Assembly (NCBI GenBank): GCA_964020155.1
Contig: OZ026552.1
Location: forward strand, 2,748,855-2,812,854
DNA from: Chondrilla cf. caribensis
Taxonomy: Eukaryota > Porifera > Demospongiae > Chondrillida > Chondrillidae
Length of the DNA: 64,000 nt
Direction of reading: 5' to 3'
Made by a program: the position numbers and the translations under genes. The notes beneath the pieces are model-generated. The model was not told the origin of the DNA and did no database searches. It saw nothing but the letters and a program-made list of their open reading frames with translations. The first letter of the stretch is position 1. Each line of letters begins with the position of its first letter. Positions 43,727 to 62,490 of this stretch are shown piece after piece.

Positions 43727-44084
43727 TTTGCCACTACGAGGGACAGCCCCTTCGAGCTACGCGCGCTAAACGACTGGAGTTACGCAACTGTTGCCATATA
43801 AACATCACCACGGTGGAAATGCATACAAACAAGGTTCCGAACTCGCTTAATTGATAAACGGGGAGAGTGTGCAATTTTAACAACGCATTAAACGACAATA
43901 ACATGTGGTACACAATATTATGTGGCTACTCTGAATTAAAAGAATTAAATGACTTCCACCTGTCAATAAAAATACATGTGCAATTATGAAAAACTGTGGC
44001 GAGTACCTATTTGCTGTATTAGTGTCTTGAAAATCTAGTGGGACATGTCTGTACACTGGTGGTTGCTATAAACATAGGCTAGAA

Positions 44085-46497
<2,413 letters not shown>

Positions 46498-46520
46498 TTT
46501 CTTCTTCCAAACCGCGTATT

Positions 46521-46530
46521 GCGCGCCAAA
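46521..46530 (-). promoter_or_regulatory. E2F-type site in the GET1/APEX1 divergent promoter
   Basis: The minus strand reads TTTGGCGCGC, which contains TTTGGCGC, a full match to the E2F/DP consensus TTTSSCGC. It lies 24 bp from the GET1 start and about 120 bp from the APEX1 start. Function is inferred from sequence only. Confidence 0.5.
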
Positions 46531-46651
46531 CAAAATGTCTTCCATCACCTTGCTGTCATAAATTTGTATGATTCTTGCTAGATTGAAGATAGTTGCTAAT
46601 TTTAGGATTTCACGAAATTCTTTTGTTTCAAAGTATTTTTATGTTTCCGAG

Positions 46652-50164
<3,513 letters not shown>

Positions 50165-50534
50165 ACTACTGTTAGTATCTGCTAGTGGTGACTGTCCATG
50201 TAGTTGTACCTCTGCTACTCCACCAATGTGTGGCTGTGTAGGGTACTTTATTGTTGTAGTCTTTGCATGAATTATTGTGTGAATGTTTACTCAACTGATA
50301 TGGCTTCAAATTGTTGTTTATGATTCATAGTTTACCACAACATGCATTAAAGGTAATAATAATAATAGATTGTACATGTGTCTGGATTCCAGTATCAGTG
50401 CATAGTAGAGTGGATGCGTTTATTTCAACGCCCTCTTTGTGAAGAAGGCGTTTAGCCAGATCACGTGATAATCGCAGAGGGTCACAGAACTGGTTGTTGG
50501 CAGTTCTCTTGGTATCCTGATCATGATACAGGAA

Positions 50535-51090
50535 TGAATATACATATCGCAATTCACATAGTGTTTTGCTCTCTCGTTTTTGATTGCTTTCGTATTATCG
50601 AAGGTTAGAAGTTGCTGTGCACTTCGACACTTGATGCTAAACTAAAATTTATCTATAGGCCTAGTCTCTGAAAACTGTTTTGAGAATCTATAATTCAGCT
50701 TGTGCCATACACTGTACAAATAATTATAAGAAGGAAATTTAGAGCAGGGAGATTAAGCTGTACATCTTTCATATGATTATTTCAGGCGTGTTATCTCCTT
50801 CAGGGATAATCTCTTTAAACTGCGGAGACCAACAGACATTCACTTGTAATGTAACAGGTCCATCAGCAGTGTGGACCATCCTGGGGTTGAACGAGACGTT
50901 TGCTGTGTTTCAGAGCGGGCTGTCGGTTGCCAGGAACAATCTCCTTGTGAGCACTACGGACACCAACCTCACTTCCACGTCTACCATCACTATTGTCGGG
51001 TTTGGTGAGGTCGACAAAGGAGGTAATATCCAGTGTATAGATCTGAAAAGTGGAACCATTTAGGGAATGGCCAATATGTAAATAAGTGAG

Positions 51091-51146
<56 letters not shown>

Positions 51147-53008
51147 TCTGGGCATTATTTCAGGTGTAAATATGTGTGTATGTATGTATATGTATGTGTG
51201 TGTAAATCAACGTGTGTATGTATTTTTGTGTGCACATTATATGTGTACTTTTTGATGCATGGATATTGTTACATTTGTACCAGACATGACCACATGATAA
51301 TGTGGAATGAGTGAACATTACATTAAACTGCACATGTAATGTACCTCTCCAATGAGATGGATATGATAATGTTATATCTCCACTCTTCAGGTAAGCCCCA
51401 GTGTGTCAATAATGTCTCAGCTACTAGTGCAGGTTGTGGTGTGATCAATATCACCTGGGAGGTACCCACTCCTCCACCAGTGACGGACACGGTGGTCCAC
51501 TTTGGTCCTCTCTTCTCACCGAACACCACCTACTACACCACTTGTAAGGGTAGTGGTTGTAGCATTGGTCTGATGACCCCCAACACAACCTACCAGTTTG
51601 AAGTGTTTCCAGACAACTGGTGTGGAAGGGCAAGTGGCTGTGTGGGCAATGTAGTCAACAGTACAACAGGTACATGTGAATGGGATCATGTACATACGTA
51701 TCTATTATATGTAAATATGTGTGTATGAGCATACGTGACTCTGTATGTATATTTCCATGTTGGAGGGAGTGCTAGTTTTGTAATATCTAGGTTAGTATTT
51801 CTAGAGATTAAGGCCTTTCCTCTCTTTCAACTATAACCATATATGATTCGATCTGTGTGTAGCTCCATTTTATGATATCAGTTCTTTTTGTAATATGTAC
51901 ATGATTATTGTACATGCATTGAGGTTATAGGAGACGTTCTGCTCTTTTGTATGTAAGGACACTTAATCCATATTCCTGTAGATTTCACCCTAGGGACAAA
52001 AATTCCATTCTAGTGCAGAAAAACCGACAAGGCTATTACCTTAAGACCATTGGTTCTAGTGGAGGAATTATCCTATGACACTGATCTACCAGTTGTAATC
52101 ATTCTTGTCCTTATGATTGTTTCACTCACTGTTACTCTACCTCCACTCCTGACCTCTGTGTACTCCCATTGTTCTGTGTACATCTTTAGATCCAGCTCCA
52201 CAGTGCCCCATGAGGGTCAAGGTGGTCTCCACTGCTTGTGGTGTGGTTGATGTGAGCTGGTTCCAACCCACCCCACCCCCTGTTACCATGACAACAATTC
52301 ACTACTGTCCGACCTCATCCCCACTCTGTGGTAACTCTACCAGTTGTACTGGCACTAATTGTACTGTCAGTGAACTGGAGCCAAAGACAAAGTATGTGTT
52401 CACTGTCACTGCTGATCACAATTGTGTGGCCGAGTGGAACTGTAGTGGGAACAACATCACTCACACTACAGGTTGGTGAGTGTGCCCCAGGATGGGGAGA
52501 TTTATGGTGCACAGACACCAACACCAAACCATCAACAAACTGATATTCTTAGGATATCAGAAGGTAATGTTGATCCATTGAGTAGGATTGCTGAGGAGAC
52601 ACCACCTTCTACACTGAACCCCTCCATCCTCTCAAGGGTGGTCAGTTTGAGTGCTGTCACTAGTAGAGTTCTATACTTGACATACACTGTTAGTTGTACT
52701 CTGTTATAAGCTGTACTGAGGACAGAGTCTCCCACTACAGTTGTGTAGTGTATGGTAATGTGATCATGTGACGAGCACATGATGCAGGCAATGTACTCTT
52801 AGGAATCCCTGTCGTCCCAATCAACAAGGACCTTCTTCTCTTTCCTACAGATCCATGTTCTGTATCCTTGGTGACCTCCAGCCCAGTGGGATACCATGTA
52901 CTTGTAGCAGTCAACATCTTCTTGTTAGTAGTCGTGTATTGTCTAGCTGTGACTAAACTGGTTTATGTAGAGTGTAACGTTTTGTATACAGCAGAGTTTT
53001 ATGAATGA
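50535..53008 (+). CDS. Single-pass membrane protein with Ig-like and two FN3 domains
   Basis: Likely exons: 50786-51022 or -51049 (Ig-like), 51391-51669 (FN3), 52190-52471 (FN3), 52851-53008 (membrane anchor and stop). The last three junctions are GT-AG and phase 1 throughout. The Ig exon has the two strand cysteines (FTCNVTG and NIQCID). The two FN3 exons are paralogous (both have VPTPPPVT/QPTPPPVT-like loops, a CxGxxC-type insert and an N-x-T-rich surface). The last exon has a hydrophobic span (YHVLVAVNIFLLVVVYCLAV) and a tail of about 20 residues without a clear ITIM. A candidate first exon at 50535 codes a signal-like peptide (MNIHIAIHIVFCSLVLIAFV), but its donor phase does not fit the Ig exon, so the 5' end is unresolved. 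The Ig exon also runs into a stop at 51061, which could give a short secreted form. Family function is unknown; adhesion or receptor is a guess. Confidence 0.7.
51094..51142. repeat. (TG)n microsatellite
   Basis: TG tract shortly after the Ig exon of the Ig/FN3 gene. Confidence 0.95.
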
Positions 53009-53780
53009 TGAAAAAGACCACGTAGGTATGTACATGTATGGCAGATTGTTCCTTTAAAGGAAGTGAGAGATATATGAAGTGGAACTCTTCAATAGCATGC
53101 ATCATACCATATGATACATATATCTGTGTATAGACCTTTGCTTATGATTGTATTCGGTGAACCCTTTTGGTCCAGAGGTGAGCATCAGCTCTACTGATGT
53201 AAATGTGTGACTTAAAAGCACTATATATTACAATAATAAGTCCTTCCACTCTATATTATTGCCAATTAAGCTGGGTAGTCAGATTTCAAACCTTGTTATA
53301 TAGTTAAAAGTGGTTGTCATATAAGTAGTCTTGGTGATACTCTTAACTTGATTATATGCATCCATGAATCAATTTACTGATGAGCACACAACAGGTAACT
53401 TTACATTGAAATTGTGATCACTGCAAGCTCAAGTGTTCGTACAATAAGGAAATGCACTCCCACAGTGTGGGGCATGTTGATGGTTGTACATTACAATTGG
53501 CAGATCATGGCATATTATGCTATTGTAGATTGTTATGATCCGAAGTATCCATTTCCTGTTGTTTTTTTTTTCCTAAAGATTACTTAAAGCCACTTGCTGA
53601 CCTTCGCCAGTGTGTGTGCGTGCCTGTGTTTGTAACCAAACAAGTGTATGTACTGTTGACCGACAGGGTGTTTGTGGTATGATATTACGTAAGATCGTTC
53701 TTTAAGAAGTAGCGAGGGACATCTGAAGGGGAATACCCCACGGTAACGCTTACTTCAGCCATAGACCCTATAAAACCCTA

Positions 53781-54566
53781 TAAAACCGGGACTGGAAACT
53801 GTTGAATTTATATACGTTATTACGCATGTATTACAATAATAACCATGACGCCTATATGTCACCAAGCGTGTTGCACTTGCGTGGGCGTTATACATTTTCT
53901 TTTTCTTTTCTTTCTGTGCCTTCAAGCCATATTTCCCCCAATTTTTATTTCAGTAGGAAGAAACTTTTAGTTTTAAACCTATTTACGCTCTTTCGAATGT
54001 ATTCATCGATCGATGTTAACGGAATATAGAATAAAGGCCTAAAAAGCCTTCGTAAGTTTGTGTACACACTTTCACAAAGAAGCGGCAACTTACTACGTTA
54101 TATACCTTTCTACTTGATCAAAAATAATGTAATCCACAATGTTAGCAACAAAAAATTACGTTCGTAAGGATTTAATCGGACGAAATCTTCGTTCGAATGC
54201 TTCAATCGTACCGTTGACTGTGTACACAAATTCTCTAGTGAACAATAGCCGGACGTTTCCGTTTATGCTTGGATATCTCCGAGACATGTCTGTGTACAAT
54301 ATTATGTATTCACAGAATACATATTGTTAGCCAAAAGCTTTCTATAGCCTGTGTTATTATTGCCGATTATGGCCTCAGCTACCCTTCTCGAAATATTTAG
54401 GAGTAAAATTTATGGGTCGCCCGTCAATTGAAATGACGTCATTTCGACACTACACTGTTATCACTTCTAGCAACCAAAAAAATTCGCGCGGTCAATGATG
54501 TCACCAATGTTTACTGTGCAACACGCTTGGTGCCCATAACAGCGGGAGTTTCCAGTCCCGGTTTTA
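53781..54566. mobile_element. Tc1/mariner-like MITE with long inverted ends
   Basis: The 22-bp perfect inverted repeats 53779-53800 and 54547-54568 (TATAAAACCGGGACTGGAAA and complement) include a possible TA target duplication. A second inverted pair lies inside (ACCAAGCGTG at 53861; CACGCTTGGT at 54522). Short frames inside have no recognised domain. Confidence 0.75.
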
Positions 54567-54910
54567 TATGCTTCAGCTCACAAATCCTTGTTCCAGTTGT
54601 CTTCGTCTTATCGAAAGGTGATTTCGAACAAATCTGTGTGTAACTTTGTGTATGGAATGAGCCTATCTTTGTTTCTTTGTCGTTCACCACTATAATCAGG
54701 TAGTAGCTACACCAAGTATGTAAGAATCCGATCCACTCATCTTGGTATGAAGATGGCGGAGTAGATAACGTGGTGTTTTATTTAGTGGTATACTGAGTGA
54801 TCTGTATTGCTTTAAATAAGATCGATTCTATGTCGTACCTAACGTGTTGCTGACTCTTTAAAGTGCAATTGTATTTTGGTCTCATTGTTATAATCCAGCT
54901 TGGATTTAAT

Positions 54911-55491
54911 CTGGCGTAGCCGACCCTTGATCCGCCATGTTATTTTGTTCGGGCGGAAAGGGTCTGGTCTGGTCTGGAACCTATTCTGTACACAGCGCAG
55001 GAAATTGTGCGCCCAATCAGATTGCAGCCTTTTAGACGCATAAAAACGTGAACGACTAATGGTGGCCCATTTCTGGTATAGAAGTGTAGTTTGATTATCG
55101 TTGACTTTCTAAGTCTGTGAAAACCACCCGCTTACGTAAATTCAGTCGGTGCTATCTATCTCTTCGTATCAAATTGGGGGTAGCGGTTTCCCTTTTGTGA
55201 CAAATCTCAAAACATATAGCTGTTTGCTTCAGAGTTCAAATTTCTTTTATAGTTTAGAATTGTAATTGTTGCACAAAGTCAACAGGACTCTGCTGAAGAC
55301 AACGCATGATCCTTCGCCAACCGTTGTGCACGGGTGATAATACCCCCTTGGAATATGCGGCAATGTGCGATATATTTACGATTTGTCATCATCGACTCCG
55401 CCTCCCGGTACAGAAATAGGTTCCAGACCAGACCAAACCCTTTCTCCGCCCCAACAAAATAAAATGGCGGATCAAGATTCGGCTAGGCCAG
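54911..55491. mobile_element. MITE with about 80-bp imperfect TIRs
   Basis: Left end CTGGCGTAGCCGACCCTTGA and right end, complement of ATCAAGATTCGGCTAGGCCA, pair over about 80 bp through ATTTTGTT and GGTCTGGTCTGGAACC. No ORF of note. A related single end (TCTGGCTTGGCCGACTCGTC) lies at about 46920 in APEX1 intron 2. Confidence 0.75.
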
Positions 55492-58400
55492 ACTAACTTG
55501 GATTCTGGTTACCGTACTTGTTCCAATTACAGTGCCTCTCTAATGATAGCGCCCCTTAGGTCAAACCACAATTTATGTTGTTCCAAAGGAAGCACCACCC
55601 AGGCAGACAATTTATTATTAGGGGTGCTTAGGAATTAGAGGTAGATCTGAAAGCTGCCATCTTGCAGTGACTGTGACTTGAATACTGCCTTCTTTGTTGA
55701 TGAAAGAAGAAAGAGATTCGGGATATAGTTCTGGGGAGGTGTCCAACTATTCCTTCCCAGTGATGGATAATGGCAACTGCGTATAAGTCGTGCGGATTTG
55801 TCCGCTTTCCTCTACAACTGAGCATCTCCCCAATTAATGGTTCCCATTGATCTTTCTAAACATGGTAGTATGGTAAAACATAATTCCAACTCCCAGATAT
55901 AAACTGGAGAGGTCGCCATATCGTTTCAAAATCTGTTCTATTTACTAAGCACCCTTCTAAATATGCCACCCCTTCAAGGGTAATGGAATTTTCCTAGTTC
56001 GGAAAGAAGCACCCTTTGCCCCAGTATTTTATTTTGGAGGCGTAATTGGAACAAGTACGATATAATAATGTTAATGGTTGTGTGAACTACTTGTGAGCTC
56101 CATCATTCCATCCATTGCTGGTCATCAAGGGTGCTAGATTTCATTGATATTGATCTAATGTTTGTACCTGCTATCCCCAGTGTACCATGGGCTTGTAATG
56201 GGTCTGGCTCCATTAGACTATTCCATACCCTCATGCACCATGACTACAGTCCAGTGTACTGGTTATTTTTAGTGTGATGAACCTTTGGGCTTTAGGAGCA
56301 TTTAGAAGCATAGTTCTATCAATGTTCTTCCTATCTTTCTGAACGTTCCACCCCTGAGGGTTATCATCAGTAGGATGGGTATGAAAGTTTTCTTAATGCT
56401 CCCAAAATCCAAAAGGTTTAGGAAACACAAGATGAGTTGAACGGAGCAAGAATCCTTTAATGTGGTACTGGTTATTCTCATCTACCATGTGATGACATGG
56501 ACACTGTACAGTAAATAGTAGTCACAGTAAATAGTTGTTCATACCTGGTCCTGGTTGGTAGTTTATCTTGTTATTCTGATCTTCTGTAGCTACTTCAATA
56601 CCAGAGCATATCTGAGAGTGTTACCAGTACAGGCAGACCACTCACTGCTGTATTCAGCAAAGCTGTTTGCTTTTTGGATTCTGCAGTGAAATGACTCTCA
56701 AAATACATCTGATGAAAGGTGGGTTTCTATGAAAGATTGCAATATTTATAAACGCAAGCCAATAAGGGTGTACCTATAAAAATGATGTGCCTCAGGGAAA
56801 TAGAAGCAGGTGTTCACTCTATTTATATTATGTCTTAGAGTACGCGACGAAAATTAATTTTGTTTCTTTGCATGATCGATGGTGTGTTCACGCACGATCC
56901 ATGCGCAAAGGTCATGCATTAATAAAGGTCCTGTGATGTCGCATGCAAGTAGATACTACTTGATTGCGTGTTCGCGCAAGATCCATACGTGAAGGTTTGC
57001 CGTGTTAGGAAAGAAAACCTTAGGCCTGTCAGCGTAAAGTAAGGAATGAATAACTGAACAGTGCAAACTGAGCCTATTTTTATTATTTTGTATATTCTGT
57101 ACTTTATTTATACTGAATAATTCAATACTATAATATTATATAGAAATGTAATCGATATTTCTTAAAGATTTTATCAGTTATCCGTTGAAACATATGTACC
57201 AACTTATAAGTATGCGAAATTACCTACACTTTAATAATAACTTCAAGACCATACGTATACGTATGTATGGTCTTGAAGTTATTATTAGTACATGTATGTA
57301 TGTACGTACGTGCACACGAACGCGCGAGATCATCTTGCACATTTGGTTAATAACATTTTTCATTAACCCAACTTTGTACGAGTTGATGTTGCGCGAACAT
57401 TCAAATGTATGCAAATGATTTGTGTCATGTACCATAGGTATTGAAATACCGATTTCATGTTTCCCACCAGTCTCACTATGGGTGTGTGTATTTGAATGTA
57501 ATGTACATGTGTATATGCATGGGTATGTGTGTGGCTGAGGTTGTGTATATGTGTCTTCCCCTATTCCCTTACTTCAGTTTATTGTTGTTACATATTTTAT
57601 TAAATCCATTTCTGTATGATTCCTATATTTATGCTGCTTCTCCTGTCTTATCTGCAGGGAGATATTTCGTTAGGCCAAGGCCATTAATTTTTTTATGTAC
57701 GTAAGTTTCCCACTAGTCAGACTATGGGTGGATTGGTAATGTACTTGAGTATACCTGTACAGGTGTATGCGTGTGCATATGCATGGGTATGTGTGTACAA
57801 ACAACTCACCACTCACACAATCACTACTTATTCCTTTTAATTGTGAGTATACACAGATGTCATAGACATTGGAGAAGGTCCGGCAGACCAGTAACTGGTG
57901 GACCAATAGCAAATAAACCAGCTGGTTAACTATCAGTACCAACGTAGTTGAAGGGGGGGCAAATATGGTGAATTGTCCACCAACCCAAGATCTTAGACCC
58001 CCCAAGTAGCCGGCCATAGTTGCTGGAGAATTATTTGTCATAACATAATTTCAACTTTTGTATTACCTGTGGTTGAACAATGTAGTGATGTGCTTGACTA
58101 GGATGCCATGGGCTAAGCTGACTACAATTCCATTTTGTCTACCTGACCAATACATATCATACTGCTACACCCTTGACTGTACCAATTCTACTCCCTGAAC
58201 ACTCTGTGTACACCATGTGTATGTGTGTGTATCATGCATACTTATTTTAATTTGATTCATATTATTTTGTGACCTACCTATCACGAACCTATGTCTCATC
58301 CACCACTCCCACTCATCCCCAGTATTTTATAATATCATTTATATCCCACCTTATGTGCATCAGTGTAATGTAACCCTAGGCCACACCCAAAATAATTTCC

Positions 58401-58886
58401 TCTAGTGGATAAGAGATGATAATATGTGTCCCTTCAAGATCTCATAGTAAACAGTCAGTCTGGACATTCCAATGTACGACTGTGTGTAATGTATGATTGA
58501 GGCCGTATGACCTAATATAATATCTACATATTATTTGCATTTGTCTTTTTCTTCTCTGCTATACATGCCCTACCCTCTTTGTAACACTCCTACCCTTGTA
58601 CATGTACATAATGAAGTACATATGATGTGGTATTAATGTATAATAATACATACTTCAGCCTGCCAATGATAATTTCTCTCTATATGGCTGTTATGCAGTT
58701 ATTAGGGCAAAAGACATGAAGAAAGAAAAAAAATATGCAGAAAGTTAGTTCTTTCAAATCAGTAATGCTTCATTTTCGCTCATTATGTGTTCATGCTGTA
58801 CCTAGGTACCTGTGTACAGTCTTTTATACTTTAATTTTGGATGAATTCATTCTGACAAGCAGTATTACAGCTGTTCATTCACATAG
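55492..58886. other. Long spacer without recognised genes
   Basis: No convincing exon. It holds a 22-bp arm hairpin (57233-57254 with 57265-57286), a pair of about 30-bp direct repeats near 56882 and 56965, and another direct pair (57460-57535 and 57707-57800). The unseen 5' exons of the death-domain gene may lie here. Confidence 0.5.
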
Positions 58887-60006
58887 TTTTTCGAAAGCCC
58901 CCCACACTGCAAGAAATAGAAGAATTGATCCTGCACTTTTTGGGTGAGGATTGGCACAAAGTGGGGCAGCTGCTGGGGATGTCTCCCAAGGTTATGAAGG
59001 AGATTGGTAGTAAGTTTAGTAGTGTTCCCACCCAATGCTCTGAAGCCATGTTTTCCAAATGGCTGAAGCGTAAAGAAGGTACAGGACACAAGGAGCGTAC
59101 ATGGGGGACTATACTGACAGCTCTGGAGGAAGCCGGAAGGGGAGATTTGGCCATTTCTGTACTGGATAAGCTCATGGTGAAACACAAGGAAGGTTTGTGC
59201 ATGAACACAACAAATGTGCTTTCTAACATTGTTGTATTTTTGACACATGGGTACACACTGAAAGTCCTACTGAACCAGATGCATGGTTCTACATTGTACA
59301 TTTCTTGTTTGTGAGAGGAAATTTATAATTCTCTCATCACAACTAAGCTGCAGGTTTGTAATATTACATGATGAATCAATGCTTGTTTTTTATTTCACTA
59401 TTGATTTTTTATCCTGATATGCAATATAATCTGTGTATGTACTGTATAGGGGGAAAAAAATTGATTTGTGTTTTGATAATTTGCTTGTAATGGTGTCACG
59501 GGTTTAATTTTCACGAATTGGGCCAAATTTGGAAAAATAAACCTGCATATTTTAGCCTCACAAAATTTTTCTGCTATATGACATATACATGCATATGCAA
59601 TGCTCTTATTGTGAATTGTACAGAAGAAGCTTTGAAGAAGGCACCAAACATCAAGGAGATCAAAGTCCTTGTCATCCCTCATGTGGCTCGCATGTGGTGG
59701 GCTATTGGCCGACTCCTAGAGATCATCAAAGCCATCCTCATTGCTATTGGGATTGAAGTTCGGAAGAAGATCTCGTTGAAGCAGACCTGTGAGATGTTCC
59801 AGCTGTGGTTGGATGGCAGGGAAGGTACTGGAGATGAGGATCGCTCCTGGTTTGTCATCTTGAGGGTTCTCATGGACATTGGTCGATCTGACATCATCTT
59901 TGAGATTCAAGAACACTTTGATCTCAAAACCAAAGACATTGGTCGAGGTAAGAATGTTCCTTGTAATAAATGTTTATGCATCTACACTTAGTGTGTGCGT
60001 GTGCAC

Positions 60007-60066
<60 letters not shown>

Positions 60067-60578
60067 ATTCATTTGTGTGCTAATCATATATTTTATTATT
60101 GCTTATTTGTAATTATTGTATCTTGTATCAAATGAAGGATCATTATGTAAAATTTATTGTACGTAACTGCTTGTAAAAATACTGTGATTCTATAGATTGA
60201 TGAAAATTATATATCTTCTGTGAGAATATGATAATGTATTATAGCTACTTGTACGGATTCATGTTCAGTTTTCTCTTTTTATTCACTCACAGTTCTATCC
60301 CTGTTGTGTGATAACACCCAGTCTTCCTCAGATGATATTATGTCTCCTATTTCATCTGACCCTGTCCCCTCTACCTCCACACCTACCCACACTACATCTC
60401 AAGGTACATACCTCCATTAATGATACTGTCCACATATTCAGTACTTCACTGTTTGTCATTCACTCCAAATTTTACTGACACAGCATCTCTGGTAGCTTCC
60501 CCTCTCACCAACAATGTTGTACAAGCCTCACTCCATGATTGTACTGAGGTTGATGGAGAAGTGGAGGAAGACAAGGGT

Positions 60579-60629
<51 letters not shown>

Positions 60630-61542
60630 CACATGTATGCACCAATATTACGTGCGCATATAAGTCCCCGAATTGTCCAGCATATGCATAAATTTGCAGT
60701 CATGATTGTGTGAGTGAGTTGAATAGTACGCGAGTGTGTTCTGTTCATACGCAGTAGTAAATTACACCCTCATATTACGTTTGTATCCTTGTTTCAGCAT
60801 ATAAACTCCACACTTGCTATTGTCAGTATTGTATGTCCTCGAGTAACACATTTGACTGTGTATGAATTCAAGTACTATCCTGCACCTGTGTACAGTATGT
60901 ATGTCAGTTGATATTCAGTGGTAATATACTCCATTATTGTGTTCATTGTACACTCCATGTAGGTTGCTGCTCCAAGTCTTTGAGTGAGTCTAGTGGCAGT
61001 GAAGTGTACACAGATCCACTACCACAGTCTGTGTTTTGTAAGCATGTCTATGTTATTACACATAAAGTACCATGTTAAAAAGAAACTTTACCTTATTTAT
61101 CTGTTGTCCACCATTATTGTAGTGTATCTATAATATTCTGGTAAGTTACTTAATTGTCATATGCACCTGGTCCAGAGTTTATATCTTGTATTTAGTAGGT
61201 TTAGACAAGAGAGGGAAGTTACCATCCAATCAGCCTGCTGGATCCAGAAGAAGACAAAAGAGGAAGAAGCTGAATGGTCTCCAAAACAAACTAGGTAAGA
61301 TATGATGGCACAGACTACAGTGTACAGTTATCATGTGTTGTTTCAGTATCAACGTTGCATGGCAATAGAGAAGTAAAACTTGATCTGATTTACTAAACTA
61401 ACTATATAGGATTTGATGTGCCTTACCTGGTATATATGCATCCAAATTATCATACTTGGAATTAGCATGGTTTTGGCAATTATTTCAGGCATTCGTTTTG
61501 TGATTTCTCTAGAATGCAGTATAGGATGAGTGTACATGACCC

Positions 61543-61587
<45 letters not shown>

Positions 61588-62490
61588 GGGGGGGGGGTGG
61601 ATGGATGGTTGTGTGGGTGTGTGTGGGCACGGGTATTGTAGTCCAGATAGCTAGACTGTCCTCATCAGGTGCTAAGGGCAGAGAGGGAAAAGGGACAGTC
61701 TTGCTTGAGAACAAATTGCAACTGATGAACAATTAAGTATTTTGCTGTACATTATGTCCATGTTATATGTGTGTATGTAAATATGATGGGTCAATGTTGT
61801 ATGTGAGTATGGAGAGCCTGATTTTATTTGTCTTGTCAAAACATAGGTGCACACATCTTTAAGAATGTCAGGACTTATCTAATGTACAGACAATCCTAGT
61901 GTTTGTTAAAGCCTTCTCTCGTTATTGGTGATATCCACTGAGAGGTCGTGTTGTAAAAAGATCTTCAATGTGGTTGTCTGTTAGTGACAACAGTGGAGAC
62001 ATTGAGTGCAGAAAAGTCAGGAGATCCTTGGTCTTGTATAGGTTGATGGCATCACTCCAATATGATGGACTTGCCGTGTCCAGTTGTAGGTAAACTATTA
62101 AATCCTCACCCATTGGTAACAGCTGACACCTGTTTTTTGGATAACTCAAAATGTTCACACTTAGAATTATCAAAAACCCAACGAAACCAGGCCTTCGATA
62201 CTCTCATATTCTTCAGTGAGAACTAGCTGCTCTGTGTGCTGTATTGTCCTTTCCCTGTTCCCTGATAGGTATGGTCTAGCTAGCTAGACTAGCATGTGTG
62301 CGTGCATGTAGCTAATATGTCTATATTCTGTTAAGGTACCTTTTAGTCATATGGGTCTGGTCCAATGTTTATGTCTCATGTTCGGTAGGTTTGGACAAGA
62401 GAAGACAAGAAAAGTGTTTTGTTACATTTGATCTCCGTGGTACATTGAAAAGAAGAAAGAAGAGCAGAAGATGTCTCTTTGAGAAATCAG
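58887..62490 (+). CDS. Double death-domain protein, partial (5' and 3' ends not found)
   Basis: Exons: 58887-59192, 59624-59947, 60293-60403, 60484-60576, 60963-61037, 61199-61294, 62389-62490. Every junction is GT-AG and every intron is phase 1. Exon 1 codes a six-helix death domain (LQEIEELILHFLGEDWHKVG, W-rich core KWLKRKEGTG, ALEEAGRGDLA). Exon 2 codes a second, diverged one (RMWWAIGRLLEIIKAI, FQLWLDGREGTGDEDRSW, ILRVLMDIGRSDI). The next exons are Ser/Thr/Pro-rich (SSSDDIMSPISSDPVPSTST). The last two are Lys/Arg-rich and related to each other (GLDKRGK / GLDKRRQEK), a recent exon duplication. Death domains mediate assembly of apoptosis or innate-immune complexes by homotypic contact. No caspase, TIR or kinase domain is visible. 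Start and stop are not identified. Confidence 0.75.
60013..60063. repeat. (TG)n microsatellite
   Basis: TG tract about 65 nt after the second death-domain exon. Confidence 0.95.
60579..60628. repeat. (GT)n microsatellite starting at a donor
   Basis: The donor of exon 60484-60576 reads GTAAGTGTGTGTG; the repeat grows out of the splice site. Confidence 0.95.
61547..61594. repeat. (GT)n plus poly-G tract
   Basis: GT tract followed by about 12 G in a row, in the intron between the duplicated exons. Confidence 0.93.

Noticed and set aside
43790..43803. X-box-like GTTGCCATATAAAC near the LAS1L start
   Set aside because: One fixed position mismatches the consensus and LAS1L is a ribosome biogenesis gene, so a chance match is likely.
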